This document shows, piece after piece, positions 41,756 to 51,709 of a DNA stretch of 64,000 nucleotides. Each line of letters opens with the position of its first letter. The stretch's first letter is position 1. The DNA lies in assembly GCA_022606425.2 (NCBI GenBank), contig JAHDVF020000047.1:868001-932000 (forward strand). The letters are read 5' to 3'. Below the pieces are notes generated by a model. It did not search any database and was not told where the DNA came from. It worked only from the letters and a program-made list of their open reading frames with translations. Both the position numbers and the translations under genes were made by a program. The stretch comes from Lepidostoma basale. Lineage: Eukaryota; Arthropoda; Insecta; Trichoptera; Lepidostomatidae.

Positions 41756-41849
41756 TAGATGGAGCTAGACATCATCATCCTAGGACAGCCCACCGTCACA
41801 AACAGGTCATACGACCTAAACTAAGAGGAAGAAGAAGAAGAATACAACA

Positions 41850-42865
41850 GAATTCTTGAATTTAATCTAAATATTATATATATAAATAACATTTTGAATG
41901 TATACAAATACTTGTAGACGAATACTGGATTTTACCCATTGCGGGTTATCATTTTTAAGGATTAATTGTACCTCAATAGAGACGAAGATGTAAATTGGAA
42001 ACAGAATATGGTGGTCGAGGCATTTACAGGATTTATGACCTGTCATTGGTTGGGTTAAGCGCACGCTTTATGTAATGCAACATTCCCCATTCCGCCCTTA
42101 CGAGCACCACGTCTGACAAATTTTTGGAAGATGTATATATGTTGAAAAACACTTCATATTTTTTAGTATATAAATAGTTTAACCGCTAGGAGTATTTTTC
42201 AATGTCTTGATTCATGACACATCCAACGTATAATTCAGCTCTGTTTTTATTACTAATTCTCTCGTAAAGTACCTATTGAAGAGTGCTGATTAGTTCTGGC
42301 TATTTGCATTCAGACGAGTTTATTCTGTCGAACAGTTTCTTAAACATCACGACTAGTCACATTGACTATATTTACCACCTGTAATTCCTTTGTTATTCTC
42401 TGTATTGTTCAGCTAGACTCTGGCCCGTTATGTCTCCGGTTCCCCGTTCGTGTGGCTCGTCGTTTAGCTCGCTATGCACAGATTTCGTTTTCCTTAGCGA
42501 GCAGTTTTTCTAGCCTATTAACAGACAGCTGATGACTGTGGGATAATTCCGCTTAGAAATGAAGAGTTTTCCCACGGACGCCGAGAGATCGACGGACCGT
42601 GTTTGAGTCGAGTTTTCACCGTTCGTGCATATAAACGATTTCAAAATTGCTCAGAAAGAAAAACCACTCTCATTGTTGTCACATTCCTTCTTAACGACAA
42701 TTGACAAAACAATATTTTTCTCGTATCAACTACTTCAATAACTAAAATATAAGTCGTTGAAACGAGCGAATTTTATGACTTTTCGTAAAAAAAAAAATTG
42801 TTTTAATCATATTCAAGTTCATTGATAATATAGATAATATATTTTTTAATGTATATTTAGTGTAT
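41850..42865. other. Spacer, no assignable gene
   Basis: 42400-42640 is GC-balanced with no recognisable product or repeat match. Otherwise AT-rich. Confidence 0.35.
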
Positions 42866-42870
42866 ATATA

Positions 42871-43062
42871 GACGACCTTCGTGGCAGAGTGGTAAGAGCT
42901 CTGACTGCCATACCGAAGGTCCCAGGTTCGATTCCCGGCGATGGCAGTGTGATTGTCACACTATCTTTGGTCTGGTGTAGAATTCACGTGACAATAAAAT
43001 GGCGATAGATTAGCTACCTATCACATGTCATGAAAATCAATATAATAGCTAAAAACAATTTG
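42871..43062 (+). mobile_element. tRNA-derived SINE, best preserved promoter
   Basis: Head GACGACCTTCGTGGCAGAGT with A box TGGCAGAGTGGTAAG, B box GGTTCGATTCCCGG about 35 bases later, and body GTGTAGAATTCACGTGACAA, ATGGCGATAGATTAGCTACC. A reference for the family. Both boxes match the tRNA internal promoter closely. Confidence 0.9.
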
Positions 43063-43084
43063 TATATAAAAGTAAAAGTATATT

Positions 43085-43205
43085 TAAAAAAATCCACCAA
43101 TGTTTGTGTCTTCGACCGGTTTCGGCAGCTTGCCGAAGATCCCAGCGAGCTGCCGAAACCGGTCGAAGACACACACATTAGTGGATTTAAACTTTATCTA
43201 TAGCA
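43085..43205. repeat. Family D foldback pair
   Basis: GTGTCTTCGACCGGTTTCGG, CAGCT and inverted AGCTGCCGAAACCGGTCGAA, GACAC. On the minus strand TCTTC precedes GGCA/TGCC, GAAA, CCGG, UC and GAAGA, so stems I, II and III are all present but the CUGANGA strand is missing. Confidence 0.55.
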
Positions 43206-44083
43206 TTAAAAATAATACAATTTTTTCTTCTTTATTTATTTTTTTGTGATTATTATGTTAGATTTAATAATAATGGACAGAATACACATTCAACTCGTAT
43301 AAAACCCATGTATGTATGTATGTATTATACATACGAGTACGTTCTTTCTAAACTACGACCGGTTTCATGACACAACCGTTACCGCCATTGAGTTGAAGAA
43401 GCCAATTGCCAGCTGGTAAATATAATAATTATCTGTGGTCGAATCAAGGCGTCAAGCAAAAAGCCTTAAATCTTATATTACTATGAATAAGTTGTTTTAT
43501 TAGAGAGAGGAAATAAAGACTGTACATTTGCTTAATATCGGAGTTTTGTTTGTTTTTCCGACCATATTTTTTTGCAACTTTATTCACAGGCTTCACGCTT
43601 CGATACGTTTATCGTATTATAGAATCGTTAAGATAAGAAGCGAGATCCTTATAAAGTTGTTCGGGAAATAGTTTATGTCCCGCCGGCTCCCGATCTTGGA
43701 GTTTTGTTTCCCATAAATCTTAATTATTTCCTTCATTACTGGCCGAACTTTATCGCCGTCCGCCATTACCCGGAATCGAGAAATTAAGAATAGACGGAAA
43801 ATGCCTAATAACTGTTTTAAACTTCGTCTGCAATAGAATTTATTGTATAGTACGTATATGTTAAAGCATCCCATTTTCTAGAGCAAGAACTATTTATTGA
43901 CTTTTCTACTACTGAAAACCTGCTTTCTTATGTCATAATTAAAATCCAATTTCTGTATTTATTTTATTATTTTATTTTCTAATCAATCGTTTATATCAGA
44001 TGCAACGTTCTTTTTAGATTTAAAACAGTTCTCAATACGCTCTTTAGGTGATTACGCGGAGAAAACGGCGCTTTAAAAATTAG
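43206..44083. other. Spacer, no assignable gene
   Basis: An 85-codon minus-strand frame at 43617-43874 is not recognisable. GTATGTATGTATGT at 43309 is a short microsatellite. Confidence 0.35.
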
Positions 44084-44095
44084 GATATTATTATT

Positions 44096-44351
44096 AATTT
44101 TAGATAAACTTAAGGTGTTAACACTGTGGAATTCCATAATGACGAATTTTTATAAATTAAAACACTGTTTTTCCAATTTTGAGTTTATTTTTCTCGACAT
44201 GTTTCGAAGCCTTACACACCTTCATCATCGGGAGAACGATATAAACTAAGTTTATATCGTTCTCCCAATGATGAAGGTGTAAGCCTTCGAAACATGTCGA
44301 GAAAAATAAACTCAAAAGTGGAAAAAACAGTGTTTTAATTCATAAATATTC
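44096..44351. mobile_element. Family C hammerhead-like foldback unit with 12-bp target duplication
   Basis: 256 bp flanked by perfect direct repeats GATATTATTATT (44084-44095 and 44352-44363). The arms are near-perfect inverted copies meeting at about 44245. The left arm is about 45 bp longer, the reverse of the 8728 copy. Each arm ends with a hammerhead-like core near the centre. Consistent with Penelope-type inverted terminal repeats moved by target-primed reverse transcription (inference). Confidence 0.7.
44260..44303 (+). ncRNA. Hammerhead-like motif, family C, plus arm
   Basis: Stem I TTCTC (44260-44264), core CCAATGA, extra T, stem II GAAGG/CCTTC with loop TGTAAG, GAAA (44289-44292), loopless stem III from CATG plus closing A-U, UC (44297-44298), stem I GAGAA (44299-44303). 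Stem I and stem II are perfect 5-bp helices. Core position U4 is C in all family C copies; G5 is also changed in this arm but not in the minus arm (44231-44225). Confidence 0.6.
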
Positions 44352-44363
44352 GATATTATTATT

Positions 44364-45160
44364 GTTAATATTGTTAATATGTATTGTATTGATTTTCGCG
44401 ATGCTGCAATTCTACTTGGTAACCTGAAAAACCAATAGTTTATAACATAATATCAAAATTCTTTAAGTACTATTAATTTTGCATATTGATCATTCAATTT
44501 ATTCATAGTTCATTGATCATTCAATCTGTCCTTGGTCCTTCAAAAATTCAATATTATTCACTTACTGTCAATTTTGCATATTTTTCATTCAATTTATTCT
44601 AGTTCGTTGATCTGTCAAAAAGATTGACTTTTTAACTTTTTACACAAGACGCAAAAATAGACAATTCGCCGTGCGATTTTTAAAAACTTTTTGTGAAAGA
44701 AAATCATATTTTCTTTATTCATCTCCGAATCTCGATATTGGCTTGTTAATCGACCGTCTCGCTGAATGGAATCATTTCTAAACAATTTTTAAGCTCCGAC
44801 ACGAAAGCGCAAATAAGTCTTAAAGATTATATTATTATTCATTGCTGTCGTCATTAAAGTTTGTTCGAGCTTGAATAATGTTTTACTCAATGGCGCTTTT
44901 CTTGTTTCTCGGTTGTTCGATTATTAATTATTTATTTATTAAGTTCGTCGGTTATTTTGTGTTAACTTTTCGTTATTAAAATATTCTTATTAATTAGTCT
45001 GACAATTATGATAATTTTATCGTTTAATTTTTGATTATTGGTATATACCTAATCTCTAATGGTAATTTAGTTAACGATTTATTTGTTAGTCTTTAAAGCA
45101 CTTTTCATAATTATAAGACGTATGAATTAAATCACTGTTTTTTTTGCTTGTGTGTTTAGT
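44364..45160. other. AT-rich spacer, no gene seen
   Basis: 44480-44600 contains an imperfect local repeat (TTGCATATTGATCATTCAAT and TTTGCATATTTTTCATTCAA). No gene. Confidence 0.4.
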
Positions 45161-45165
45161 TTTAC

Positions 45166-45385
45166 AAATCAAATCAGTTTATTAACTTGACATAACAACA
45201 ACATACATGTTTAAGGCATCTTTTGAATACAGGTAAAATATAATATTATATTGTATGTATTTATACAACTTAATACCAGAAACGCATGAGAGATTCTTCG
45301 ACATTAGGAAGACAAAATACTTTCTAAAGTCAAGAGTGTTTGTCTTCTGAACGTACATTCTCTAATATGAAAGACGTTTATATGA
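45166..45385 (-). mobile_element. TTTGA-tailed LINE 3' end
   Basis: AATCAAATCAGTTTATTAAC tail, AAGGCATCTTTTGAATACAG, then TCAAGAGTGTTTGTCTTCTG and the first coding block (antisense of FHIxESTFRRQ). Truncated. Confidence 0.7.
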
Positions 45386-45699
45386 AAGTCTCTAATATGA
45401 AAGATCTTTTTACATTTTTGAACGATACTGTATCTACCAAAAATATGTTATAGAAACTGTACAGAATAAATGGTCATTTCATTCATAAAACAAATTTTAA
45501 CCATGGAATTTCATATTGTAAAAACTTATCAAAATAATAGTGATATATACGTGATAAATCTGTATTTGATACAGTGTCAAATGCAAATAAAAGTGTAATG
45601 GATAGTTAATTTCAGGTATTTTAAGACCTCTAACTTATAAATTCGCTGTATACAATTTTTGATCACAAAATACATTGGCTTAATTCAAAATAAATTAAT

Positions 45700-45870
45700 T
45701 AATACGAATTAAAACGTTTGTTTTTAGAAGTTTTATTATATTTTTTGGGAATGACATGTTTCGCCTTGCTAAGGCATTATCGAATGTATTATCAGAAAAA
45801 GGCATTATAAACCTAAGGAATTATCAAATATGTTAGCGGCCATTTGATAATGCCTTAGCCAGGTATATAT
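45700..45870. repeat. Family B foldback unit
   Basis: GGGAATGACATGTTTCGCCT, TGCTAAGGCATTATCGAATG left arm; TTTGATAATGCCTTAGCCAG right arm, broken inside stem II. The minus strand of the left arm has the full TCGATAA..GAAA..CATGTC order. Confidence 0.5.
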
Positions 45871-45874
45871 GAAG

Positions 45875-46050
45875 CTTTGTATTTGGCCACCTTTTGGTAT
45901 TTGATTAATTTGTTCATCCCATGTTTTCCTCGTTCACCCTCGGCTTCTTTTCTTACTCACACTGCTTTTATATAATACAACTTTATAACTATTCGCCTCT
46001 CATCATTTGTTCCGTGCGCGTATGTCCAAATTTGATTTCATTTTTCTAAA
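45875..46050 (-). mobile_element. GTTA-LINE fragment
   Basis: Antisense of RGRPRKTWDEQINQI (CATCCCATGTTTTCCTCG) and of the FGHMERM block (TGTTCCGTGCGCGTATGTCC). Lacks the 3' tail. Confidence 0.5.
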
Positions 46051-46224
46051 TATATGTATTGTAATTTTTACAGTTACACAACTAATTGAAGGCTGGTTAT
46101 TACAAAGGTGCTAAACAAAGTGATTTAAACATAAAACAAAGAAATAGTGAAAACAGATTATTGTATGAGAAAACTGTTTATAGAATTTTAGCACGGGTGG
46201 CATCTTTAAGGTGAAGTTTAACTA

Positions 46225-46655
46225 TACTATTCTTATTTCGGCGCCGTGTCAGGTCCCCCCAACGTTGGCGATCACTGCAGCAAAGGCATCACTATCCTGC
46301 ACCACTTGGAACAGGTTCTGAACTCTTGTTATTCCTTTTCACTCTTTGATGTTCCGCAGCCAGGATAGCTGCCTTCTACCAACTCCCCGACGTCCCTCCG
46401 CTTTACCCATTAATATCAGTCGAAGGAGGTGGTATTTTTCTCCCCTTAGCACATGACCCAAATATGAGACCTTTCTAATTTTCACACTCGACAACAGCTC
46501 TCTATTGGCTCTGGCTCTCTGTAGTAGGTTTGCATTACTGACCCTATCGGTCCACGGTATACGGAGCATTCTGCGGTATATCCACATCTCGAACGCTTCC
46601 AACCGGTTCATTACATTCACTTTCAAAGTCCAGGTTTCGCAGCCATATAGTTTAA
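46225..46655 (-). pseudogene. NRLEAFEMW-family LINE C-terminus
   Basis: A 95-codon minus-strand frame (46339-46626) with KVNVMNRLEAFEMWIYRRML, IPWTDRVSNANLLQRARANR, ELLSSVKIRKVSYLGHVLRG and GVGRRQLSWLRNIKE, then frame loss and a C-terminal QNLFQVVQDSDAFAAVIANV-like end at 46290. The strand is open into AAKPGL at its 5' side. 5'-truncated. Confidence 0.7.
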
Positions 46656-47280
46656 ACTATAATAAACTATATTATTTAATCACTTCGCACATTTACATAT
46701 TTGCATTGACCTTTATGTTTAACATCAATTGGGATCATTTTAGAGTTTTTTTATACATACTTGGCACATTTGTATTCTGCTTCTTTTTCGTATCAATGCC
46801 AAGCTTGCTCCGTAGGGGTGTTCATAAAAATAGGGTTCTCTTATATTATCTTGCCATTGTCGAGGAAGGTTTAGTCGACTTTGCTTAGTTTTAAATTTGC
46901 CACTATTAATTGTGCGTAGAACATATTTAAGGATCCGCAATAATATTTCCTTGGCCCAAATCCTATTAATCTGTGGCCCGGAACGGTCGCCCCGTCCGGG
47001 CGAGGCGGGAGACGGAGCGCCGTCACCGCGAAAGCAGGCGAGCCGCGGGCCTGCGGGTCGTAGATGCGCCACCGCTAATTGGGCTTATCCTCTCAGACTT
47101 CACGCCGGTTTTCACGCGAGAACACGCCTGCAAATTATTTGCATACGTTACGTTTTAATACTCCGATTTATCTAGTCTCAAACGTATCAGCGTAACGTAC
47201 TAGTATTTCTAATGTGACACAAATCAAAATCTCTTCTAAGAAATACTACGTAATTTAATCTTCTTCTTCTTTTTCTTCAC
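46656..47280. other. Spacer with CpG-rich island at 46970-47130
   Basis: GGCCCGGAACGGTCGCCCCG, CGCCGTCACCGCGAAAGCAG and AGCCGCGGGCCTGCGGGTCG make this one of the most GC- and CpG-dense segments of the window. ATTTGCAT (octamer-like) lies at 47137. Reading frames on both strands look like composition effects. Candidate unique regulatory DNA; no gene assigned. Confidence 0.4.
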
Positions 47281-47283
47281 TTT

Positions 47284-47510
47284 TGATAGACTCAGGAGTC
47301 TGTTTTTTCAGGCGGGTCCTCTTGAGACGCTGAACTCCAGCACCGTTTCGGGGGTCTTCTTGGTCGGCGTTGTCCATTTGGCGTTCTATGGAGAGCTATG
47401 TATGGTATCCTATTTGAGCTCATTCTTTCTACATGTTGATGCCAGTATCGCCGTCTTTGACGTCCACATCTGACCACATCTTCGACCTCGCTCGATAATT
47501 TAATAATCAT
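47284..47510 (-). pseudogene. LINE 3' fragment (RQRRRYWHQHVERM type)
   Basis: Minus-strand GRQRRRYWHQHVERMSSNRI, PYIALHRTPNGQRRPRRPPK RW-like end. The pattern (RRRxWxxHVxRMxxxRxP..A, RRPRRPPKRW) is the C-terminus of another RTE-like LINE, related in layout to the pieces at 27400 and 58745. TTCTTCTTCTTTTTC tail. Confidence 0.5.
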
Positions 47511-47514
47511 TTTA

Positions 47515-47760
47515 ATTTTTACTTTCTTCTTTTTCTTCGCGTGGCGTTACAAGTCCCCCTGACGTTAGCAATCACTCCGGCGAAGGCTTCTCTATCTTGC
47601 GCAACCCGGAACAGCTCCCCCACATGTCTTATCCCGGTCCAGTGTCTTATGTTGCACAGCCAAGATGTTTGCCTTCTACCAGGACCACGCTGCCCCTCAA
47701 TTTTTCCCATCAGTATTAGTTGGAGCAAACTGTATTTATCTCCCCGCAGAATTTTTCGTT
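47515..47760 (-). pseudogene. NRLEAFEMW-family LINE 3' end
   Basis: Minus-strand LRGDKYSLLQLILMGKIEGQ, RGPGRRQTSWLCNIRHWTGI, RHVGELFRVAQDREAFAGVI, then ANVRGT and the tail (GAAGAAAAAGAAG complement). Well preserved C-terminus, 5'-truncated. Confidence 0.7.
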
Positions 47761-47789
47761 TACGTGATTTAAACACACAAGCCGTGGTG

Positions 47790-48465
47790 TACAGTATGTA
47801 TGAGGTATACGAGCAATACGATTTGATGATGAATGTGAAGCAGTCCAAGGTAATGATTTCCGAAAACTAAGAAAGCATGAGCCTGCAACATTAGCGTGAA
47901 CGGTGAAAATCTGGAACAAGTGGATGAATTTGTTTATTTAGAAAGTATGTTTACAAAGGATGGGAGAGTAAAGAAGGATATTGAAAGAAGGATTGGGGCA
48001 GGCAATAGAGTAAACAAAGGCGTATACAAAAAACCTAAGATGGCAATGCACAATGGTGTTCTTGTGCCGAGCCTTATGTATGGAAGTGATCAATAGAACT
48101 GGCAAAAGAAGGATGGAAGTAGAATAAATGCAGTAGAAATGAGATCTCTAAGGCTAATGTGTAGAAAATCTGTATAGGATAGAGCGTCGTATAAATTTAC
48201 GGAGCGAATGAAAGTGTTATGAACAAAATAATGAAACAATCGTTTAGATGGTTTGGACACATAGAAAGAATGAATGAAGACAGAATGGTGATAAAGGTGT
48301 AAAGGTCACGTAAGGAGTCGGAAAAATCGACGTTTGTGCATGACACGTGTATAAATATAGAGCAAGCGAGTGAATTATGTCAGGACAGAACAGTTCGGCG
48401 GTCCAATATTTCTGCGTACTCCTTCGGGGAGACGGCGTGATGGTAAGTTAGTTAGTTAGTGATGT
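47790..48465 (+). pseudogene. GTTA-LINE RT thumb and C-terminus, longest plus-strand extent
   Basis: Includes DLMMNVKQSKVMISEN (about 47825-47870), NISVNGENLEQVDEFVYLES, KKDIERRIGAGNRVNKG, KMAMHNGVLVPSLMYGS, then decayed KKDGSRINAVEMRSLRLMC, RWFGHIERMNEDRM and the conserved 3' end with GTTAGTTAGTTAG. A deletion removes part of the GRPRKTW block near 48298. It shows that the family's RT thumb lies directly upstream of the recurrent C-terminal block. Confidence 0.7.
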
Positions 48466-49480
48466 TTGAAACATCATTGTAACGTTCGTACTCGAAAAAA
48501 TTAAATGATTAATATTTCTAAAGTGACATGTTTGACTCGTGTCATTTCACAATCCCTAATGCAATATTTTTTTTATATTTGTAAATTTGAGGGTTAAAAC
48601 GTTTTTTTATTTTATTAATTTAATCATAGGCTGCTAATATTACATGTTAGTGTTGGTTTCTATTGATCAATTCACAACTAATAGTCTACAAAAGATCGGG
48701 TAGGTTGAAAACAAACAAATCGATTTTTCAATCAAAGTTTTATTTATAGACCGATGTGTTTTCAGCTGGTCTTTGTCACACATTTCACGCACTTCAATAA
48801 AACATTATGATTTATGGGTATGAACTTTGTTCCTAACATCGAATATATTTTATAGTTAATGTACAGTACGGACTGATCATATATAATAGGTGTTTAATTT
48901 TTATATACAATACATATTCAAAATAAAATAAAAACACATAAAATAATGTTAATTCCTATGATATTGGCTTTACTTAATAAATAATTTTATGCTCATAATT
49001 GTTTAAATATGATTTCGGGCATATGAGCGCCACGGCTAGCTCGAATGAAGCGCAATCGTGAAGTCCAATTTTCGACAATTGTCGTCTTTGTGGATGCGTA
49101 TAATCCACTAGAGTATACGTGATACGAAAATGATCCACGGTCCTCTGAATAACTTGCTCGGATGAACGATTAAGTCAACCGTAAAATGGACGTAGTGCAC
49201 GATAAGTTTGGCGAACCGAACCATGATTTTAAAAATAAATTTGCACAATTTGCAAGAGCTGTTCTGACGTCAGTCTATTCAAGATGAAATGGAAACTACA
49301 AATCAACTGTCAACTGTCAAATTGACATCTGTAGAAAAACCAAACCTCTAAAAAAACACCCTATAATAGTTTATAAGTTAGATTTAGACTTAGTAGGGGT
49401 CTCAAAGTCTTTGAGACTTGCAGAGAGCATGAAATGTAAATATCTCCATTCTATTGTTTTGGCCGAAACACTATGATACT
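48466..49480. other. Spacer, no assignable gene
   Basis: AT-rich with a GC-balanced segment at 49010-49260. No repeat match and no gene pattern were recognised. Confidence 0.35.
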
Positions 49481-49486
49481 TTAACA

Positions 49487-49700
49487 TTATAAACTGTCAT
49501 ATTAAAAAACTTAGTTTTATGTATCACAATTGTATTTTTATTTTATGCGACAGCTGTTTCGTCAACCTATGTTGACATCATCAGGTGTTACAATTAACTA
49601 CAATTGTAACACCTGATGATGTCAACAGAGGTTGACGAATCAGCTGTCACGTAAAATAAAAACACAATTGTGATACATAAAACAAAGTTTTTTAATTTCA
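49487..49700. repeat. Family A foldback pair
   Basis: Inverted arms AACTTAGTTTTATGTATCAC and GTGATACATAAAACAAAGTT. The centre AATTAACTACAATT separates two cores. The plus-arm core has GAAT instead of GAAA; the minus-arm core is intact. Confidence 0.65.
49549..49584 (-). ncRNA. Hammerhead-like motif, family A, best core
   Basis: Minus strand 49584 to 49549: CTGATGA, extra T, perfect 6-bp stem II GTCAAC/GTTGAC with loop ATAG, GAAA, palindromic CAGCTG stem III, UC. All conserved core bases are present. Stem I next to the core is weak (one or a few pairs), but CAATTGTA upstream can pair with TACAATTG downstream. Best family A candidate for a functional test. Confidence 0.55.
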
Positions 49701-49734
49701 GTCAAAATATTATCTAGAACAATAATGTAAAACT

Positions 49735-49900
49735 CTGTATTTAATAATTAATATGATAGATATCGACTGTTTTGAATGACACGTTTCGCTTTGCTGAGGC
49801 ATTTGCATTATTAATTATGCCTTAGCAAAGTGAAATATGTCATTCCTACAAAATATAATAAAACTTCTAGAAAACAGACGTTTTCATTTGTATTAGTATA
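49735..49900. repeat. Family B foldback pair
   Basis: GAATGACACGTTTCGCTTTG left; AATTATGCCTTAGCAAAGTG, AAATATGTCATTCCTACAAA right, then AATAAAACTTCTAGAAAACA. Cores partly degraded. Confidence 0.5.
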
Positions 49901-50525
49901 AAATATTTTAACACTTAAATTTATTGGTAATCAAATATTTTTTTTAATGCGTTGGGTTCTGCTATTTCATTTCTAGTCATACTTCAATATCAGCATCCAA
50001 CAAATCATTGGGGAATACTACGTAATACGAGTATATGTATTATACGAGTATACGAGTATATATATCTAGAATATGTGCGCATTCTTGGTTTGGTATGTTT
50101 TCAACTCCGATTGCCTTCATCAGTCCGACGCTGCGGTGCGAGTGATCGTGCATAGCTTAGAATTGTATCTTCAAGTACTTATCTGCAGATAATTAAAAAG
50201 TTTCCCTTCCTCGCCGCCATTCCGAGACATTAGGAAACCGTATCCCATTGTCTGCCGGGCGGCGGCGCTGTGGTAAATTGTCATTACAGTTTTTGTCCTT
50301 ACAGAATGTTTGCTCCCCGGCTGCAGTAGTGATGACGCGAGGGCGGCTGCTGGTGTTTAATTAAACGGCAAGATTCTCCTATTCCTTTGCAGGGGCGATT
50401 CTAGGATTGCGTACGGTTCAACTGAAACCAGAGTTATAATTTTTCTTACCATTCGCAATCTGTTCTTAATTGTGTTTTTTTTAGTATTTGGAAAACATTT
50501 TGTATTGAGTTTTAAATTTGGAACA
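49901..50525. other. Spacer with GC-rich segment 50200-50400
   Basis: GTCTGCCGGGCGGCGGCGCT, GATGACGCGAGGGCGGCTGC and TTAATTAAAC are unlike the surrounding repeats. No ORF. Candidate unique regulatory DNA. Confidence 0.35.
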
Positions 50526-50529
50526 CTGT

Positions 50530-50715
50530 CACTTTTATTAAGTTGTTGTGACAGCATTTTCACCAACCTATGTTGGCTTCTTCAGGTATTACAAACAACC
50601 AATTAATAAAAACAAATACGTGAAGTTTTATTAGTAGTATCATTTTTATTGACATGTTATTATTAATAAGAATGACATATTTTACCTTTCTAAGACATCA
50701 TCAAATGATATTTAA
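50530..50715. repeat. Degraded family A end followed by degraded family B pair
   Basis: GTGACAGCATTTTCACCAAC, CTATGTTGGCTTCTTCAGG is a mutated family A core (antisense). GAAGTTTTATTAGTAGTATC and GACATATTTTACCTTTCTAA, GACATCATCAAATG belong to family B. Confidence 0.45.
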
Positions 50716-50811
50716 TTATATAATTTAATTAATTTAAAAAACGGCGGATACGTGTAACATAAATTAAATAAGCACAAAAGTCCGGATCGTCCATGTCAAC
50801 ATGTGCAACAT

Positions 50812-50896
50812 CGAAAAAAAACATAATGTGTTATTACATTATGTGCTAAATTAAAATTTAGCACATAATGTAATAACACATTATGTTTTTTTCGTG
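50812..50896. repeat. Perfect short palindrome
   Basis: CATAATGTGTTATTACATTA, TGTGCTAAATT mirrored by AATTTAGCACATAATGTAAT, AACACATTATG with a centre of a few bases. About 40 bp per arm with essentially no mismatch. No ribozyme-like core. Confidence 0.75.
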
Positions 50897-50937
50897 TTAA
50901 AAACATTATTTTGTGGGTGTTGGACAATCGAAGTGTG

Positions 50938-51108
50938 CGCGGGGGATGCCTATCGGTGGCGATGAGGTTCGCAACCCATCACACCGCGTCTCCCGCGGAG
51001 CGAAAAGAGAAGGATGGAGTGCCGCATCAATAAAAGTGTGACAGTCCATTTTTTCTGCCTACCCTTTCGGGGAGACGGCGTGATGGTTAGTTAGTTAGTT
51101 AGTTTAAT
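50938..51108 (+). mobile_element. SINE-like element sharing the GTTA-LINE 3' end
   Basis: Sense copy: GGGGGATGCCTATCGGTGGC, GATGAGGTTCGCAACCCATC, GCGTCTCCCGCGGAGCGAAA, then GTGTGACAGTCCATT...TTTCGGGGAGACGGCGTGAT and GTTAGTTAGTTAGTT. Best copy for defining the body. Confidence 0.75.
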
Positions 51109-51575
51109 GTATAATATTAAATATATTTGAAGGTGCAATAAAACTTCAAGAAAATAAATGTTCTCTGAAGTTTTACATCATTGCTCAAGAAACAAAAAAT
51201 AATTTAACAATTTACTTCTAGGAAACGGACGTTTTTATCAATATTAAATTGGAGCTCTTAATCTTAATCTCTTCCTTCTCTGAGACATACCTTTTAAGCA
51301 AACTTAAAACACTTTTCAAGGGTGGCAAGATAATATTATGAAAATGTTAAAAAACAAAAAAAAACATTTTAATACTTTAATCCTTTTCGGCAATATTTTC
51401 TATTTTATTATTCAACATAATGTCATTTTCTACAAGGTATTAATCCTCATTTCATAATAGTGTACATAAATCTGTACAAAAAAATTAATAAACAATTTAG
51501 GACTTACACAAATAATTAGTTTTCCGGATTAAAAAATTCGTATTCATGAATGTATATCAGAGATTCACGTAACAA
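51109..51575. other. AT-rich spacer with family B-like arm pieces
   Basis: AAAACTTCAAGAAAATAAAT at 51141 and TTCTAGGAAACGGACGTTTT at 51216 resemble family B tails. No gene. Confidence 0.35.
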
Positions 51576-51589
51576 TCTCTATTTGAAGA

Positions 51590-51709
51590 TAGGGGACAAA
51601 GAGGGACTCCCACCGCTTACCCGACGCTATTATAGGACGCAGCAGCGCCCTTTCGTTAGCTTCGCTCATGCAATTTCTAGGCCTCTCCCCCGTCCGATTT
51701 AGACTGACG
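51590..51709. repeat. Target repeat interrupted by Transib element
   Basis: GGACTCCCACCGCTTACCCG...GGACGCAGCAGCGCCCTTTCG is paralogous to 15420-15535. The match ends exactly at GACTGACG, where the Transib left end begins. Confidence 0.6.

Noticed and set aside
43617..43874. 85-codon minus-strand reading frame
   Set aside because: No recognised motif; nothing upstream or downstream supports a gene.
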